In this document: positions 7,216-16,068 of the stretch, piece after piece
Numbering within the stretch: the stretch's first letter is position 1
Layout of the letters: each line of letters starts with the position of its first letter
DNA from: an uncultured Lachnospiraceae bacterium
GTDB taxonomy: Bacteria > Bacillota > Clostridia > Lachnospirales > Lachnospiraceae
Length of the DNA stretch: 37,736 nt
NCBI GenBank assembly: GCA_946541955.1
Contig: CAMNJZ010000013.1
Location: 1-37,736, forward strand
Reading direction: 5' to 3'
Made by a program: the position numbers and the translations under genes
The notes under the pieces: model-generated
What the model was told of the DNA's origin: nothing
What the model saw: only the letters and a program-made list of their open reading frames with translations
The model's database searches: none

Positions 7216-8778
7216 ATGCAATATCTTCTTACAGGGGAGGAAATGACCCGGGCAGACCGCTATACGTCCGAAGGCATCGGCATTCCCTCCATCGTACTGA
7301 TGGAAAGAGCGGCCCTGTCCATGACAGAGGAGATTCTAAAGCGCTTTCCTGCGCCCCATCGGGTGACAGTTTTGGCCGGCCGGGGCAACAACGGGGCCGA
7401 TGGGATCGCTGTGGGAAGGCTCCTTCTGGACAGGGGCTGGCCTGTGACCTTTCTGCTGATGAAGGGAAAGATTTCCGAAGGCTCCAGCATGGCGGTCCAG
7501 TTGCGGATCATCGAGTCCTATGGGGCAAAGGCAGAGATCTATGAAGGAGCAAGGGACCAGATCGCCGGTACAGATCCGGAGATCCTGGTGGACGCCCTCT
7601 TTGGGACCGGCCTTGCCAGGCCCCTGGAGGGAGACTATGCCCTGGCGGTGGAGGAGGTCAACGCCCTGCATGATAAGAAGGGCCTCTTTACGGCCTCCGT
7701 GGACATCCCCTCCGGCGTATCCTCGGACGACGGATCGGTCCTTGGCTGCGCCGTAAAGAGCGATCTGACCGTCACCTTTGCCTTTTATAAAAGAGGCCAG
7801 TTTTTCTATCCTGGGGCCGCTTTGTGCGGAGAGCTTGTCAGGAAGGAGATCGGAATCACGAAAAGGTCTCTACTGCAAAGCCCCGGGCTCTTTATGTATG
7901 ATACAGAAAGGGTCAAAGACCTGCTTCCCAAAAGGGACAGGGCAGGCAACAAGGGGACCTTTGGGAAGATCCTGATTCTGGCAGGATCAGAAGGCATGTG
8001 CGGCGCCGCCATTTTGTGCGCCAGGGCCGCTTTTGCGGCAGGCGCCGGTATGGTCAGGGTCTTTACGCCAGAGGCCAACCGGGTGATCCTGCAGACGGCT
8101 CTGCCGGAGGCCATGCTGACAGCCTGCGACCCAGGTGACCCGGAAAGGCTCCGGCGCCAGCTGGAAAAGGACCTGGCCTGGGCAGACCTCTGCGCCGCAG
8201 GGCCGGGAATCGGAAGAGACGCCTATGCAAAAAATCTCCTGCAGGCCCTGTTTGAGATCCTCTCCGGGGACAGGGCCCTGATCCGGGGCCTGGTCATGGA
8301 CGCCGACGGCCTCTGGATGACAGGCTCGGACCCCAGGCTTTCTGATGCCCTGCGCGCCAGGGCCTTTCCGGAGCAGATGATCATGACGCCCCATCTGGGG
8401 GAATTTGCCCATCTGACAGGCCTGTGTATTGGGGAAGCCGGCAAAAATCGGATCGAAAGGGCCCAGGGACTTGCCAAAAGCTACAGGAGCGTCATAGTAT
8501 GTAAGGATGCAAGGACCATTGCGGCCTCCCCCGTGGAGGAGAGGATCTTCCTCAACCAGTTCGGGACAAGCGGCATGGCCACCGCCGGATCAGGGGACGT
8601 TTTGACCGGCATCTGCGCCGGCTTTCTGGCCACGGGCCTGGAGGCCTTTGAGGCCGCCTGCGCTGCGGTCAGCGCCCACGCCAGAGCCGGGGAAGCTGCG
8701 GCAGAGGTCCTTGGAGAAATCAGTATGACAGCAGGCGATATCATTTCCTACCTGCCTGCAGTTTTAAAACAGGAGTAA
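7216..8778 (+). CDS. nnr: Bifunctional NAD(P)HX epimerase / ADP-dependent NAD(P)HX dehydratase
   Basis: Metabolite-repair enzyme: it converts hydrated NADH and NADPH back to usable cofactor. Of 520 residues, about 1-215 form the YjeF_N epimerase domain, with LTGEEM at the start, GRGNNGADG (55-63), VDALFGTGL and SVDIPSGV (161-168). About 235-520 form the YjeF_C ribokinase-like dehydratase, with AGNKGTFGKILILAGS (about 243-258), AGPGIG, MTPHLGE and the catalytic loop TAGSGDVLTG. AAGGAG precedes the ATG at a normal distance. It lies after rex and 2 nt before alr, an arrangement seen in other Firmicutes where nnr and alr are neighbours. Confidence 0.96.
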   Translation: MQYLLTGEEMTRADRYTSEGIGIPSIVLMERAALSMTEEILKRFPAPHRVTVLAGRGNNGADGIAVGRLLLDRGWPVTFLLMKGKISEGSSMAVQLRIIESYGAKAEIYEGARDQIAGTDPEILVDALFGTGLARPLEGDYALAVEEVNALHDKKGLFTASVDIPSGVSSDDGSVLGCAVKSDLTVTFAFYKRGQFFYPGAALCGELVRKEIGITKRSLLQSPGLFMYDTERVKDLLPKRDRAGNKGTFGKILILAGSEGMCGAAILCARAAFAAGAGMVRVFTPEANRVILQTALPEAMLTACDPGDPERLRRQLEKDLAWADLCAAGPGIGRDAYAKNLLQALFEILSGDRALIRGLVMDADGLWMTGSDPRLSDALRARAFPEQMIMTPHLGEFAHLTGLCIGEAGKNRIERAQGLAKSYRSVIVCKDARTIAASPVEERIFLNQFGTSGMATAGSGDVLTGICAGFLATGLEAFEAACAAVSAHARAGEAAAEVLGEISMTAGDIISYLPAVLKQE

Positions 8779-8780
8779 TT

Positions 8781-9926
8781 ATGACAGACGGAACACAGAG
8801 GGTACGTGCCGAGATCGATCTGGGCGCTGTCCTTTTCAACATGGAAAGCATGCACAGGCATATAGACGAAGGAACGAAGATGATCGCGGTCATCAAGGCC
8901 AACGGATACGGACACGGCGCGGCCAGGATCGCTTCGGAGCTGGATCAGCTGGACTATGTCTGGGGCTATGCTGCGGCGACCTTTGAAGAAGCCAGGGAGA
9001 TCCGCCAGGCGGGATCCTCCAAGCCGGTCCTGATCCTGGGCCACTGCTTCCCTTACTGCTATGAGGAGCTGGCAGATCTTGCCATCCGGCCTGCGGTATT
9101 CAGAAAGGACTCCCTGGCGCAGCTCTCCCGGGCGGCCCAGGCAAAAGGGAGCCGTATCCCCATCCATATCGCTGTGGATACGGGCATGACCCGGATCGGG
9201 ATCCGGCCGGACGAGGCGGGCCTTGCCTTTGTAAGGGACTGCCTTGCTGTCCCCGGCATTGAGGTGGAAGGCATCTTTACCCACTTTGCCAGGGCGGATG
9301 AATGGGACAGGGAGGCAACGAAAGACCAGATCCGTCTCTTCACAGACTTCACAGGAAGGATCCGGGAGGAGCTTGGATATGAAATTCCCCTAAAGCACTG
9401 CTCCAACAGCGCCGGGATCATTGCCTATCCGGAGGCCAACATGGACCTGGTCCGGGCCGGGATCACCCTCTACGGCCTGTGGCCCTCGGACGAAGTGGAC
9501 AGGGACATCATTCCCTTAAAGCCCGTCATGAGCCTCAAATCCCACATCGTGTATATCAAGGACGTGCCGGCGGGATGCCGTGTCAGCTACGGCGGGACCT
9601 ATGAGACCAAAGAAGAGACCCGAATCGCCACTGTTCCTGTGGGCTATGCCGACGGCTATCCCCGTTCTCTTTCCGGAAAGGGCTATGTCCTGGTCCGGGG
9701 AAAGAAGGCCCCCATCCTGGGCCGGATCTGCATGGACCAGTGCATGATCGATGTCAGCGGCATCCCGGAGGCCAGAGAGGACGACGAGGTCACCCTGATC
9801 GGCCGTGACCAGGGGCAGGTCATTACCATGGAGGAGCTGGGAGATCTGTCGGGCAGGTTCAATTATGAGCTGGCCTGCGATATTTCCGAGAGAGTGCCCC
9901 GGATATATGTCCGGAATTTTGATTGA
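8781..9926 (+). CDS. alr: Alanine racemase
   Basis: PLP enzyme that interconverts L- and D-alanine for peptidoglycan precursors. The 381-residue protein has the PLP lysine at position 39 in AVIKANGYGHG. The TIM-barrel motifs HIAVDTGMTRIGI and THFARAD are present. The C-terminal domain has the catalytic tyrosine in VSYGGTY, followed by ATVPVGYADGYPR and GRICMDQCMIDV. It begins 2 nt after nnr ends, with its AGGAG inside the end of nnr, so the two are translated from one mRNA. It could in principle be a related amino acid racemase, but all alanine racemase motifs are intact. Confidence 0.96.
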   Translation: MTDGTQRVRAEIDLGAVLFNMESMHRHIDEGTKMIAVIKANGYGHGAARIASELDQLDYVWGYAAATFEEAREIRQAGSSKPVLILGHCFPYCYEELADLAIRPAVFRKDSLAQLSRAAQAKGSRIPIHIAVDTGMTRIGIRPDEAGLAFVRDCLAVPGIEVEGIFTHFARADEWDREATKDQIRLFTDFTGRIREELGYEIPLKHCSNSAGIIAYPEANMDLVRAGITLYGLWPSDEVDRDIIPLKPVMSLKSHIVYIKDVPAGCRVSYGGTYETKEETRIATVPVGYADGYPRSLSGKGYVLVRGKKAPILGRICMDQCMIDVSGIPEAREDDEVTLIGRDQGQVITMEELGDLSGRFNYELACDISERVPRIYVRNFD

Positions 9927-9951
9927 CGCATATCAGAACGTATGTTATATT
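9923..9951 (+). promoter_or_regulatory. Promoter of yebC
   Basis: TTGACG at 9923-9928 and TATATT at 9946-9951 with a 17-nt spacer. The -35 box overlaps the alr stop codon. It leaves a leader of about 85 nt before yebC. Confidence 0.65.
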
Positions 9952-10043
9952 TTACTGTGCGGTATTTGTCAGGAAATTCCCGACCTGCCTGCAGAGAATG
10001 AATTTTGATCAATAATTATAAAATATAGAAGGAGTTAACAGCT

Positions 10044-10781
10044 ATGTCAGGACATTCTAAATTTGCCAATATTAAACATAAAAAGGAAAAAAACGACGCT
10101 GCAAAGGGTAAGATCTTTACCGTAATCGGCCGTGAGATCGCAGTCGCCGTTAAGGAAGGCGGTTCTGACCCTGCCAACAACTTCAAGCTTGCCCAGGTCA
10201 TTGCCAAGGCCAAAGCCAACAACATGCCCAATGATACCATCGAAAGAGGCATCAAGAAGGCAGCCGGCGAACTGGGTGCGGTGGACTATCAGTACAACAC
10301 CTACGAAGGCTACGGCCCTTCCGGCATCGCCATCATCGTGGATACCCTGACAGACAACCAGAACCGTACAGCCGCCAACATCCGCAGCGCTTTTGTCAAG
10401 GGCGGCGGCAGCATCGGAACCCAGGGATGCGTGTCCTTCATGTTTGACAAAAAGGGACAGATCATCATCGACAAGGAAGAATGTGATCTGGAAGCGGACG
10501 ATCTGATGATGATCGCCCTCGATGCAGGCGCCGACGATCTGCAGGAGGAAGAGGACAGCTTTGAGATCCTGACCTCCGAAGGAGACTTTGAGGCAGTCTG
10601 CCAGGCCCTCAAGGCGGAAGGCATTCCCACAGTCTCTGCAGAAGTGACCATGATCCCTCAGAATTATGTTTCCGTTACCGATGAGAAATCCGTAAAGGGA
10701 ATCCGCAGGATCCTGGACATCCTGGATGATGATGACGACGTACAGAACGTGTATCATAACTGGGAAGAGGCGGACGACTGA
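10044..10781 (+). CDS. yebC: YebC/PmpR (TACO1) family protein
   Basis: Cytoplasmic protein of 245 residues, the normal family length. The N-terminus [23 protein letters not shown], cut here to its key motif GHSKxxNIKHKK, is the family hallmark. [11 protein letters not shown] and the acidic [11 protein letters not shown] region follow. Members were long annotated as transcription regulators; more recent work on bacterial YebC and mitochondrial TACO1 supports a ribosome-linked role at difficult peptide sequences such as polyproline. AGAAGGAG precedes the start. It has its own promoter and is followed by two hairpins. Confidence 0.95.
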   Translation: MSGHSKFANIKHKKEKNDAAKGKIFTVIGREIAVAVKEGGSDPANNFKLAQVIAKAKANNMPNDTIERGIKKAAGELGAVDYQYNTYEGYGPSGIAIIVDTLTDNQNRTAANIRSAFVKGGGSIGTQGCVSFMFDKKGQIIIDKEECDLEADDLMMIALDAGADDLQEEEDSFEILTSEGDFEAVCQALKAEGIPTVSAEVTMIPQNYVSVTDEKSVKGIRRILDILDDDDDVQNVYHNWEEADD

Positions 10782-10805
10782 TCCCTGGATCCTATACAAT
10801 AAGTG

Positions 10806-10823
10806 CAGACAGGGCCCTGTCTG
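10806..10823. repeat. 18-bp perfect palindrome after yebC
   Basis: CAGACAGGGCCCTGTCTG is a perfect 18-bp palindrome 24 nt after the yebC stop. As RNA it could fold only with a few centre bases open. It is followed by a second hairpin at 10830-10860. It may be part of a compound transcript end or a protein site. Confidence 0.6.
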
Positions 10824-10829
10824 ATTGAC

Positions 10830-10869
10830 CAAGGAGACTTCCCTGCTGGAGGTCTCCTTGTATTACTAT
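10830..10869 (+). terminator. Probable terminator after yebC
   Basis: A 13-bp stem with one G-U pair (10830-10842 with 10848-10860) and a CTGCT loop, followed by TATTACTATTT. The tail is U-rich but interrupted, so efficiency is uncertain. Confidence 0.55.
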
Positions 10870-10890
10870 TTGCTTAACGGTGGGACAACG

Positions 10891-11091
10891 ATGGAAATGA
10901 ACAGGGAAAACAAAAACAGGGGACCCCAGGAGGGAGAGAAGATCGTTCTGCTCAGGAATCCCCTGCCTCTGCCCCGCAAAAAGGAACACATCCGTCAGGA
11001 CTTTGATTTTCCGGACCCCGAATGGAATACGGATGATCCTGACCTGGACTATGATTTACAGACAGACGATGACGATGATTTTGATCTCTGA
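10891..11091 (+). CDS. Small acidic protein of unknown function
   Basis: A 66-residue protein with no family I can name. The N-terminal half is basic to neutral (KIVLLRNPLPLPRKKEHIR). The C-terminal half is a run of Asp and aromatic residues with repeating D-F/Y-D units (DFDFPDPEW, DLDYDL, DDDDDFDL) and is probably disordered. A longer frame from 10825 would begin inside the terminator hairpin, so I start at ATG 10891, which has GGTGGG at a normal spacing. I recall similar PLPxPK...DFDxD proteins in Lachnospiraceae, which supports a real gene, but that is memory, not a search. It ends 23 nt before the ftsK/spoIIIE start and is likely co-transcribed with it. Confidence 0.75.
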   Translation: MEMNRENKNRGPQEGEKIVLLRNPLPLPRKKEHIRQDFDFPDPEWNTDDPDLDYDLQTDDDDDFDL

Positions 11092-11114
11092 GCATCGTCA
11101 GAAAGAGAGTGCCG

Positions 11115-13766
11115 ATGGCTGCATCTTCCAGCTCTAAAGGAAAGAAAAAAACAAGTGCAAAGAAGGGAACCACTGCCAAAAGCAGGAAAAAGGCCGCCAA
11201 CCCGATCCTGGCCTTTCTGGGCGGAGACGATCTGCTCGTGGACGTGCTGGTCACTGTCCTGGCCGGCCTGATCATCATGATGCTCCTGTCCCTGATCGGG
11301 AAAGGGGGACTCGTGGGAAAGACCCTGCGGAATATGATGTTCGGCATCTTCGGCTTTTCAGCCTGGTTCTTCCCCTTCTTTCTGATCTTCATCCTGATTT
11401 TCGCCTTTCATGAAAAGGGAAAGAAGTTCCGGAATATCCGGATGCTCTCTTCCTGCGTCCTCTTTCTTCTCTACGGCGTTCTGTGCGAGATCCATGCAGG
11501 ATCGGCCAGGCAGCTGACGGTTTATGACGCGGATTTCCTCTATCAGACAGGCCTTAGCCAGCAAAAGGGCGGCGGCCTTCTGGGCGGCTCTGTTGCCTGG
11601 GGCCTTCTGCATGTCCTCAATACGGCCGGGACGCTGCTGGTCCTTGTGATCATTGCGGCGGTCTGCCTGATCGCCATCACCAGAAAATCTCCCATTGCCC
11701 TGGTGGGCCGGGGGGTCAACGATACCATGGAGGCCGGCCGGAACATGGTGGCCAGGGAAAAGGCCAGGAGAGAAGCCCGCAGAGCCGAGGCGGAAGAAGA
11801 GGAGGAAGAGGAAGAAGAGGAAGCGGAGCCTGTGGTAACCAACTACAGGGACTCCTACAGTGAAAAAAGAGGGACCTCGGAGACCTATTCCGGAAAGGGA
11901 GAATCCACCAGGACCTCTGTCCGGGAAAGGAAGCCTCTTGCCTCCGGCAGAGACCGCATGAGCTCCAGGACCGGCAGAGAAATGGATCTGAACGATACCG
12001 ATCTGGGCCTGGGACAGGACCCCTTCCAGCCCGGGCCGGACTTTATGGAAAAGGAAAAGCACTCCACCCCGGCAGGAGACGCCGCCGCGGTGGTGCAGGC
12101 GGCCAGAGCCGCCGGCAGAGAAAGGGCAGAGACGGCCGTGGGCCCTGCAGAGGGGAAGGCGGCAGAGAAGACCTACAGCGAATCGGAATTAAGCTCCATC
12201 ACCGTCCACAGAGCAAAGGAGGGGGACTCTGCCCCTGCGGCACCGGGCAGGAGCCCTGCCAAAAAGAAGCAGTATACCTTCCCGCCCTATGACCTTCTGG
12301 AAAAGCCCTCCAGGGAAAAGGACGCAATCACCAATAAGGAGCTGCAGGAGACCGGCAAGGAGCTGGAGAGAGTCCTGCAGGACTTTAAGGTGGATGTGAC
12401 GGTCACGGCCATCTGCCGGGGACCTTCTGTCACCCGCTTTGAGGTGCGTCCCGGCCCCCATATCACGGTCAATGCCATCAGTGCCAGGGAAAAGGATATC
12501 GCCCTCAATCTGGGAGCCAAGTCCATTCGTATGGAAGCCCCCATTCCCGGCAGACGGGCCGTAGGCATTGAGGTGCCCAATGAGGTTGTGAACGTCGTAA
12601 AGCTCCGGGAGATCCTGGAATCCGCAGAGTTCATCAATGCCAGGAGCAAGATCTCCTTTGCGGTGGGCAAGGACATCACCGGAAAAAATGTGATCAGCGA
12701 CATTGGAGACATGCCCCATCTTCTGGTGGCAGGCTCCACCGGATCAGGCAAGTCTGTTTTCCTGAATGCCCTGATCGTATCTCTTCTCTATAAGGCTTCT
12801 CCCAGTGAGGTCAAGTTCATCATGATCGACCCCAAGATGGTGGAGCTGAGTATTTACGACGGGATCCCCCACCTGCTCCTTCCGGTGGTGACCCAGCCCA
12901 AGAAGGCGGCTGCAGCCCTGCAGTGGGCCTGTGCGGAAATGGACAACCGTTACAACCGCTTTGTGGAAGCCGGCGTACGGGGCATCTCCTCCTATAATCA
13001 CCTGGTCAGGGAAAAGAAAAAGGAAGGGATCACGGATCCTGAGATGGAATATATGCCCAGGATCGTCATTATCGTAGACGAGCTGGCGGAGCTGATGGCC
13101 ACCTGCAGCAAGGAGGTGGAAACAACGATCAGCAGACTGACCGCCAAGGCCAGAGCGGCGGGCATCCATCTGGTGGTGGCGACTCAGAGGCCTTCGGTAG
13201 ACGTCATTACCGGCGTCATCAAGGCAAATATGCCCTCCAGAATCGCCTTCATGACCTCCAGCGCTGTGGACTCCAAGACCATTCTGGACCACGGCGGCGC
13301 CGAAAAGCTCCTGGGCAAGGGCGACATGCTCTTTATGACCGCCAAGCTTGGCAAGGCCATCCGTGTCCAGGGCGCCTTCCTTTCGGATGATGACGCCATC
13401 AAGGTGGCCGATTATATCAGGAAGAAGAATCCGGTCAGCCAGGATTCAGGCAGAAAGAGCGAGCAGATCCAGAAGGAGATGGACGCTCTGGAAGCAGGCG
13501 GCGAGAGCGGCGGCAAGAGTGCGGCGCCTGCGGGCGGCCGGGATCCCCTGTTTGAGAAGGCGGGCCGTTTTGTGGTCACCAGTCAGAAAGCGACCATAGG
13601 CAGGCTGCAGCGGGAGCTCCAGGTGGGCTTCAACCGGGCGGCCAGGATCATGGACCAGCTCTCGGAGGAAGGCGTTGTCAGCAGCGAAGACTCGACCAAG
13701 GCCAGAAAGGTCCTGATGACCCCGGCCCAGTTCGAGGATCTTTTAGGCAGTCTAAACGAAGCATGA
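11115..13766 (+). CDS. ftsK: FtsK/SpoIIIE family DNA translocase
   Basis: Membrane-anchored hexameric motor that pumps DNA through the division or sporulation septum. Counting from an alternative GTG at 11109: a Lys/Ser-rich N-terminus, about four membrane segments (43-64, 74-100, 112-128, 157-192), and a long linker (about 205-390) with an almost pure Glu run at 229-239. The motor follows: Walker A GSTGSGKS (542-549), Walker B IVIIVDEL (652-659) and ATQRPSVDVITG (691-702). A winged-helix gamma domain (about 812-872, GRFVVTSQKATIGRLQR) reads polar DNA motifs. I prefer ATG at 11115, with GAAAGAGAG just upstream, giving 883 residues. Sequence alone does not separate the vegetative FtsK/SftA-like role from sporulation SpoIIIE. 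Confidence 0.96.
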   Translation: MAASSSSKGKKKTSAKKGTTAKSRKKAANPILAFLGGDDLLVDVLVTVLAGLIIMMLLSLIGKGGLVGKTLRNMMFGIFGFSAWFFPFFLIFILIFAFHEKGKKFRNIRMLSSCVLFLLYGVLCEIHAGSARQLTVYDADFLYQTGLSQQKGGGLLGGSVAWGLLHVLNTAGTLLVLVIIAAVCLIAITRKSPIALVGRGVNDTMEAGRNMVAREKARREARRAEAEEEEEEEEEEAEPVVTNYRDSYSEKRGTSETYSGKGESTRTSVRERKPLASGRDRMSSRTGREMDLNDTDLGLGQDPFQPGPDFMEKEKHSTPAGDAAAVVQAARAAGRERAETAVGPAEGKAAEKTYSESELSSITVHRAKEGDSAPAAPGRSPAKKKQYTFPPYDLLEKPSREKDAITNKELQETGKELERVLQDFKVDVTVTAICRGPSVTRFEVRPGPHITVNAISAREKDIALNLGAKSIRMEAPIPGRRAVGIEVPNEVVNVVKLREILESAEFINARSKISFAVGKDITGKNVISDIGDMPHLLVAGSTGSGKSVFLNALIVSLLYKASPSEVKFIMIDPKMVELSIYDGIPHLLLPVVTQPKKAAAALQWACAEMDNRYNRFVEAGVRGISSYNHLVREKKKEGITDPEMEYMPRIVIIVDELAELMATCSKEVETTISRLTAKARAAGIHLVVATQRPSVDVITGVIKANMPSRIAFMTSSAVDSKTILDHGGAEKLLGKGDMLFMTAKLGKAIRVQGAFLSDDDAIKVADYIRKKNPVSQDSGRKSEQIQKEMDALEAGGESGGKSAAPAGGRDPLFEKAGRFVVTSQKATIGRLQRELQVGFNRAARIMDQLSEEGVVSSEDSTKARKVLMTPAQFEDLLGSLNEA

Positions 13767-13779
13767 CGGGGAGGAAAAT

Positions 13780-14343
13780 ATGACGGCAATACAGGTACCG
13801 GCCCCCGATAATTCCGAGGGGATGACCCGTTTCAGAAAGTCCCGGGACACCCTGATCAATGTGGGAAGAGGGAACCTTCTGCTCTGTGCCTGGTCTGCGG
13901 TGAAATACCTGGGCCGGGTGATCATGGTCGCCCCCCGGGAGCTGGAAAACATTCTTGAAAGCGCCACCAGCCAGGAGGTCGTTGTCACAAAAGGGCAGTT
14001 GATTCTTCTGATGATCATCATGCTGGCGATCGTGGTCATTGTTACCAGCCTGCCCAGGGCCATCGTCAGCCTCTCGGCCATCGCGGAGGGGAGAGGAAAA
14101 CGAAGAGGAATCCTCTATCTGATCCTTTCGGCGGGACTGATTTTCTATGGGATCATGGAAATACTCACGCTCATCATCCAGCTGCTTCCCCCGCAGAAGG
14201 AAGATCTGGTACTGGATGTTACGATTGCGACCCTGATCATTGACGTTACCTCTGTCGTGCTGCTGGTCGAAATGCTGCGCGCAGTCTTCCAGGTCAGAAA
14301 ATACCACCGCAGTGAGAACAGCAGGGAGGCGCAGAAGGGATAA
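13780..14343 (+). CDS. Predicted integral membrane protein, function unknown
   Basis: A 187-residue protein I do not recognise. It has a soluble N-terminus of about 70 residues, then three hydrophobic helices at roughly 73-92 (LILLMIIMLAIVVIVTSL), 108-136 and 145-168, and a basic C-terminal tail (KYHRSENSREAQKG). No catalytic motif is visible. GGGGAGG at 13768-13774 is a strong ribosome binding site, 13 nt after ftsK ends. It stops 2 nt before the next gene, so the two are almost certainly translated from one mRNA. A partner or anchor for the following DUF6765 protein is possible but only inferred from position. Confidence 0.85.
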   Translation: MTAIQVPAPDNSEGMTRFRKSRDTLINVGRGNLLLCAWSAVKYLGRVIMVAPRELENILESATSQEVVVTKGQLILLMIIMLAIVVIVTSLPRAIVSLSAIAEGRGKRRGILYLILSAGLIFYGIMEILTLIIQLLPPQKEDLVLDVTIATLIIDVTSVVLLVEMLRAVFQVRKYHRSENSREAQKG

Positions 14344-14345
14344 TT

Positions 14346-15515
14346 ATGCAGGTGGATTTTCACTATTATGCCACTTACTGTGCAGCCTTCATAGCAGGCT
14401 GGTCCCATGAGGAGAGCCTTTCCATCGCGGACAGCGCCCAGTTCGTGGACTGCTGTTCCAGGACGCTTCTGGACAAGGTGGGCGCGCCCACTGCGGCCGC
14501 CACGACCCAGCTGCAGCTGGAGCTGATGGAATCCGGCGCAGATCCCCTTTCTCTGCAGAATATTACAAGGATCTGGGCCTCCTTCCATTTCCTTCCCGCA
14601 AATCTCTTTGCGGAGCGGAAAAAATGCAGTAAGCAGTATCTGAATAAATACAGACTGATCTGCAATGTCAACTCTACCCTGCTGGCAGATACGGTGGAGC
14701 TGGCAAGAGGCAGGAGTCTGGAGGCTGTGGGCGTGGCCATGCACATTTTGGCCGACACCTGGGCCCACCGCTATTTTGCCGGCACCCCCTCCCTGGTCAT
14801 CAACAATACGGGCCTGGATTTTTATGAGCTGGTCCCGGACGGGGAGGGCTTTCGGGAGAGGCCGGTCCATTTCAACAACAATCCCGCCTCTCCGGATGAC
14901 CCGGAAAAGGGCCTTTATACCAACAGCCTGTACCAGTGGGATGAGAACTCCGTCATGAATCTGGGCCACGGCAGGGCGGGCCATCTACCGGATTACAGCT
15001 ACGCCCGCTACAGGTACCTGCCTGCCTGGGGAGAGTACCGGGAGATCGTCAAGGACAATCCCTCCGACTATATGTATGCCTTCCGCCAGATGGTCTATGC
15101 CCTGAAATGTCTGAGAAAGAAAGGAATCTTTTTTGAAACGGACGTTTATGATACCGAGGCGGTCCGTCCCTATGAAGACCGGATCCGGGAAATCCTGGAA
15201 AAAAGACAGCTGATCGCCAGCCAGGACTGGAAGGCCTTTGGAGAAAGCCTCTCCGGGCAGCCCATTCCGGATTTCACCACGGAGACCTGGACCCGGGAAT
15301 ACAGCGAAGCTTCCAAAGAAAACAGGGACGATACCCGCCTTGGCAGGTTCATCCTGGCGGCGCTGGCCCAGAAAAGCATGGTGACCAACCGGATCTTTAA
15401 GTCCGGCTCCCTGCTGGCGGGGATTTCCGTCAATATCGAAGAAAAGGGCTTCAAAGGAGTCCAGGTCTACAGAAAGCTCCTGAAGCTCAAGCAGGAGGAG
15501 GATGTCCATGACTAA
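14346..15515 (+). CDS. DUF6765-like protein, possible metal-dependent hydrolase fold
   Basis: A 389-residue soluble protein. From memory it fits the uncharacterised DUF6765 family. It starts with FHYYATYCAAFIAGW and has a His/Asp-rich set: the helix-borne HILADTWAHRYF (about 133-144), NLGHGRAGHLPDYSYARYRY (about 205-225) and an early SAQFVD. The H-x3-D-x2-H pattern plus further His and Asp resembles the metal site layout of zinc-dependent phospholipase C/S1-P1 nuclease proteins. That link is my inference from motif spacing, not a homology result. There is no signal peptide and no membrane helix. It lies between two small membrane-protein genes, 2 nt from the first and overlapping the second by 8 nt. 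Confidence 0.8.
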   Translation: MQVDFHYYATYCAAFIAGWSHEESLSIADSAQFVDCCSRTLLDKVGAPTAAATTQLQLELMESGADPLSLQNITRIWASFHFLPANLFAERKKCSKQYLNKYRLICNVNSTLLADTVELARGRSLEAVGVAMHILADTWAHRYFAGTPSLVINNTGLDFYELVPDGEGFRERPVHFNNNPASPDDPEKGLYTNSLYQWDENSVMNLGHGRAGHLPDYSYARYRYLPAWGEYREIVKDNPSDYMYAFRQMVYALKCLRKKGIFFETDVYDTEAVRPYEDRIREILEKRQLIASQDWKAFGESLSGQPIPDFTTETWTREYSEASKENRDDTRLGRFILAALAQKSMVTNRIFKSGSLLAGISVNIEEKGFKGVQVYRKLLKLKQEEDVHD

Positions 15516-16050
15516 CATGAACCGCATAAAAAACTTCCTGCAGGGGATCGGCCTGATCCTGTTCGGCCTGATCCTGTTTCTGGATCCCCGGGGCGGCCTT
15601 TCTGTTGTGATCGGTCTTCTGGGCCTTGGCCTTACCCTCCGGGGCATCAGCACCCTGTTCTATTACCGAAACATGGCAAAACACATGGTGGGCGGCCGGC
15701 TTGTGCTTTACAGAGGCCTTTTCTTTCTGGACGCCGGCATTTTTTCGTCCACCCTGGCCAATGCGCCCAGTGTCTATCTGATCGTATATATCGCGGCCAT
15801 GAACCTTTTTACCGCCCTGGTGGCCTTTCTCAGGGCCAGAGAATCCAAAAAGCTCGGATCCAGGCTCTGGATCCTCCGGACCCTCTATGGGACCGGCCTT
15901 CTGGTCATGGTATCCGTGGCCATCGTACACGGCATCTACTATCACAGAACGGATACGGCGGTCTATGTCTATGCCCTGGGCACCCTTTATTCCGCCGCCA
16001 GGAAGATCGGCAGCAGCTTCCAGAAATCTGCCATTGCCTATATTCCCTGA
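15508..16050 (+). CDS. DUF308/HdeD-like membrane protein
   Basis: A 180-residue protein with about six hydrophobic segments. The motif GIGLILFGLILFLDP, then a Gly-rich helix (VVIGLLGLGLTLRGIS), then a second similar half (RGLFFLDAGIFS...) is the repeated pattern of DUF308/HdeD proteins, whose molecular role is mostly unknown; E. coli HdeD is linked to acid stress. I chose ATG at 15508 because AGGAGG at 15493-15498 is 9 nt away. A start at 15502 would leave only 3 nt. The start overlaps the end of the DUF6765-like gene, so translation is coupled. Confidence 0.8.
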   Translation: MTNMNRIKNFLQGIGLILFGLILFLDPRGGLSVVIGLLGLGLTLRGISTLFYYRNMAKHMVGGRLVLYRGLFFLDAGIFSSTLANAPSVYLIVYIAAMNLFTALVAFLRARESKKLGSRLWILRTLYGTGLLVMVSVAIVHGIYYHRTDTAVYVYALGTLYSAARKIGSSFQKSAIAYIP

Positions 16051-16068
16051 TCCGGGGGCGGAGAGAGA

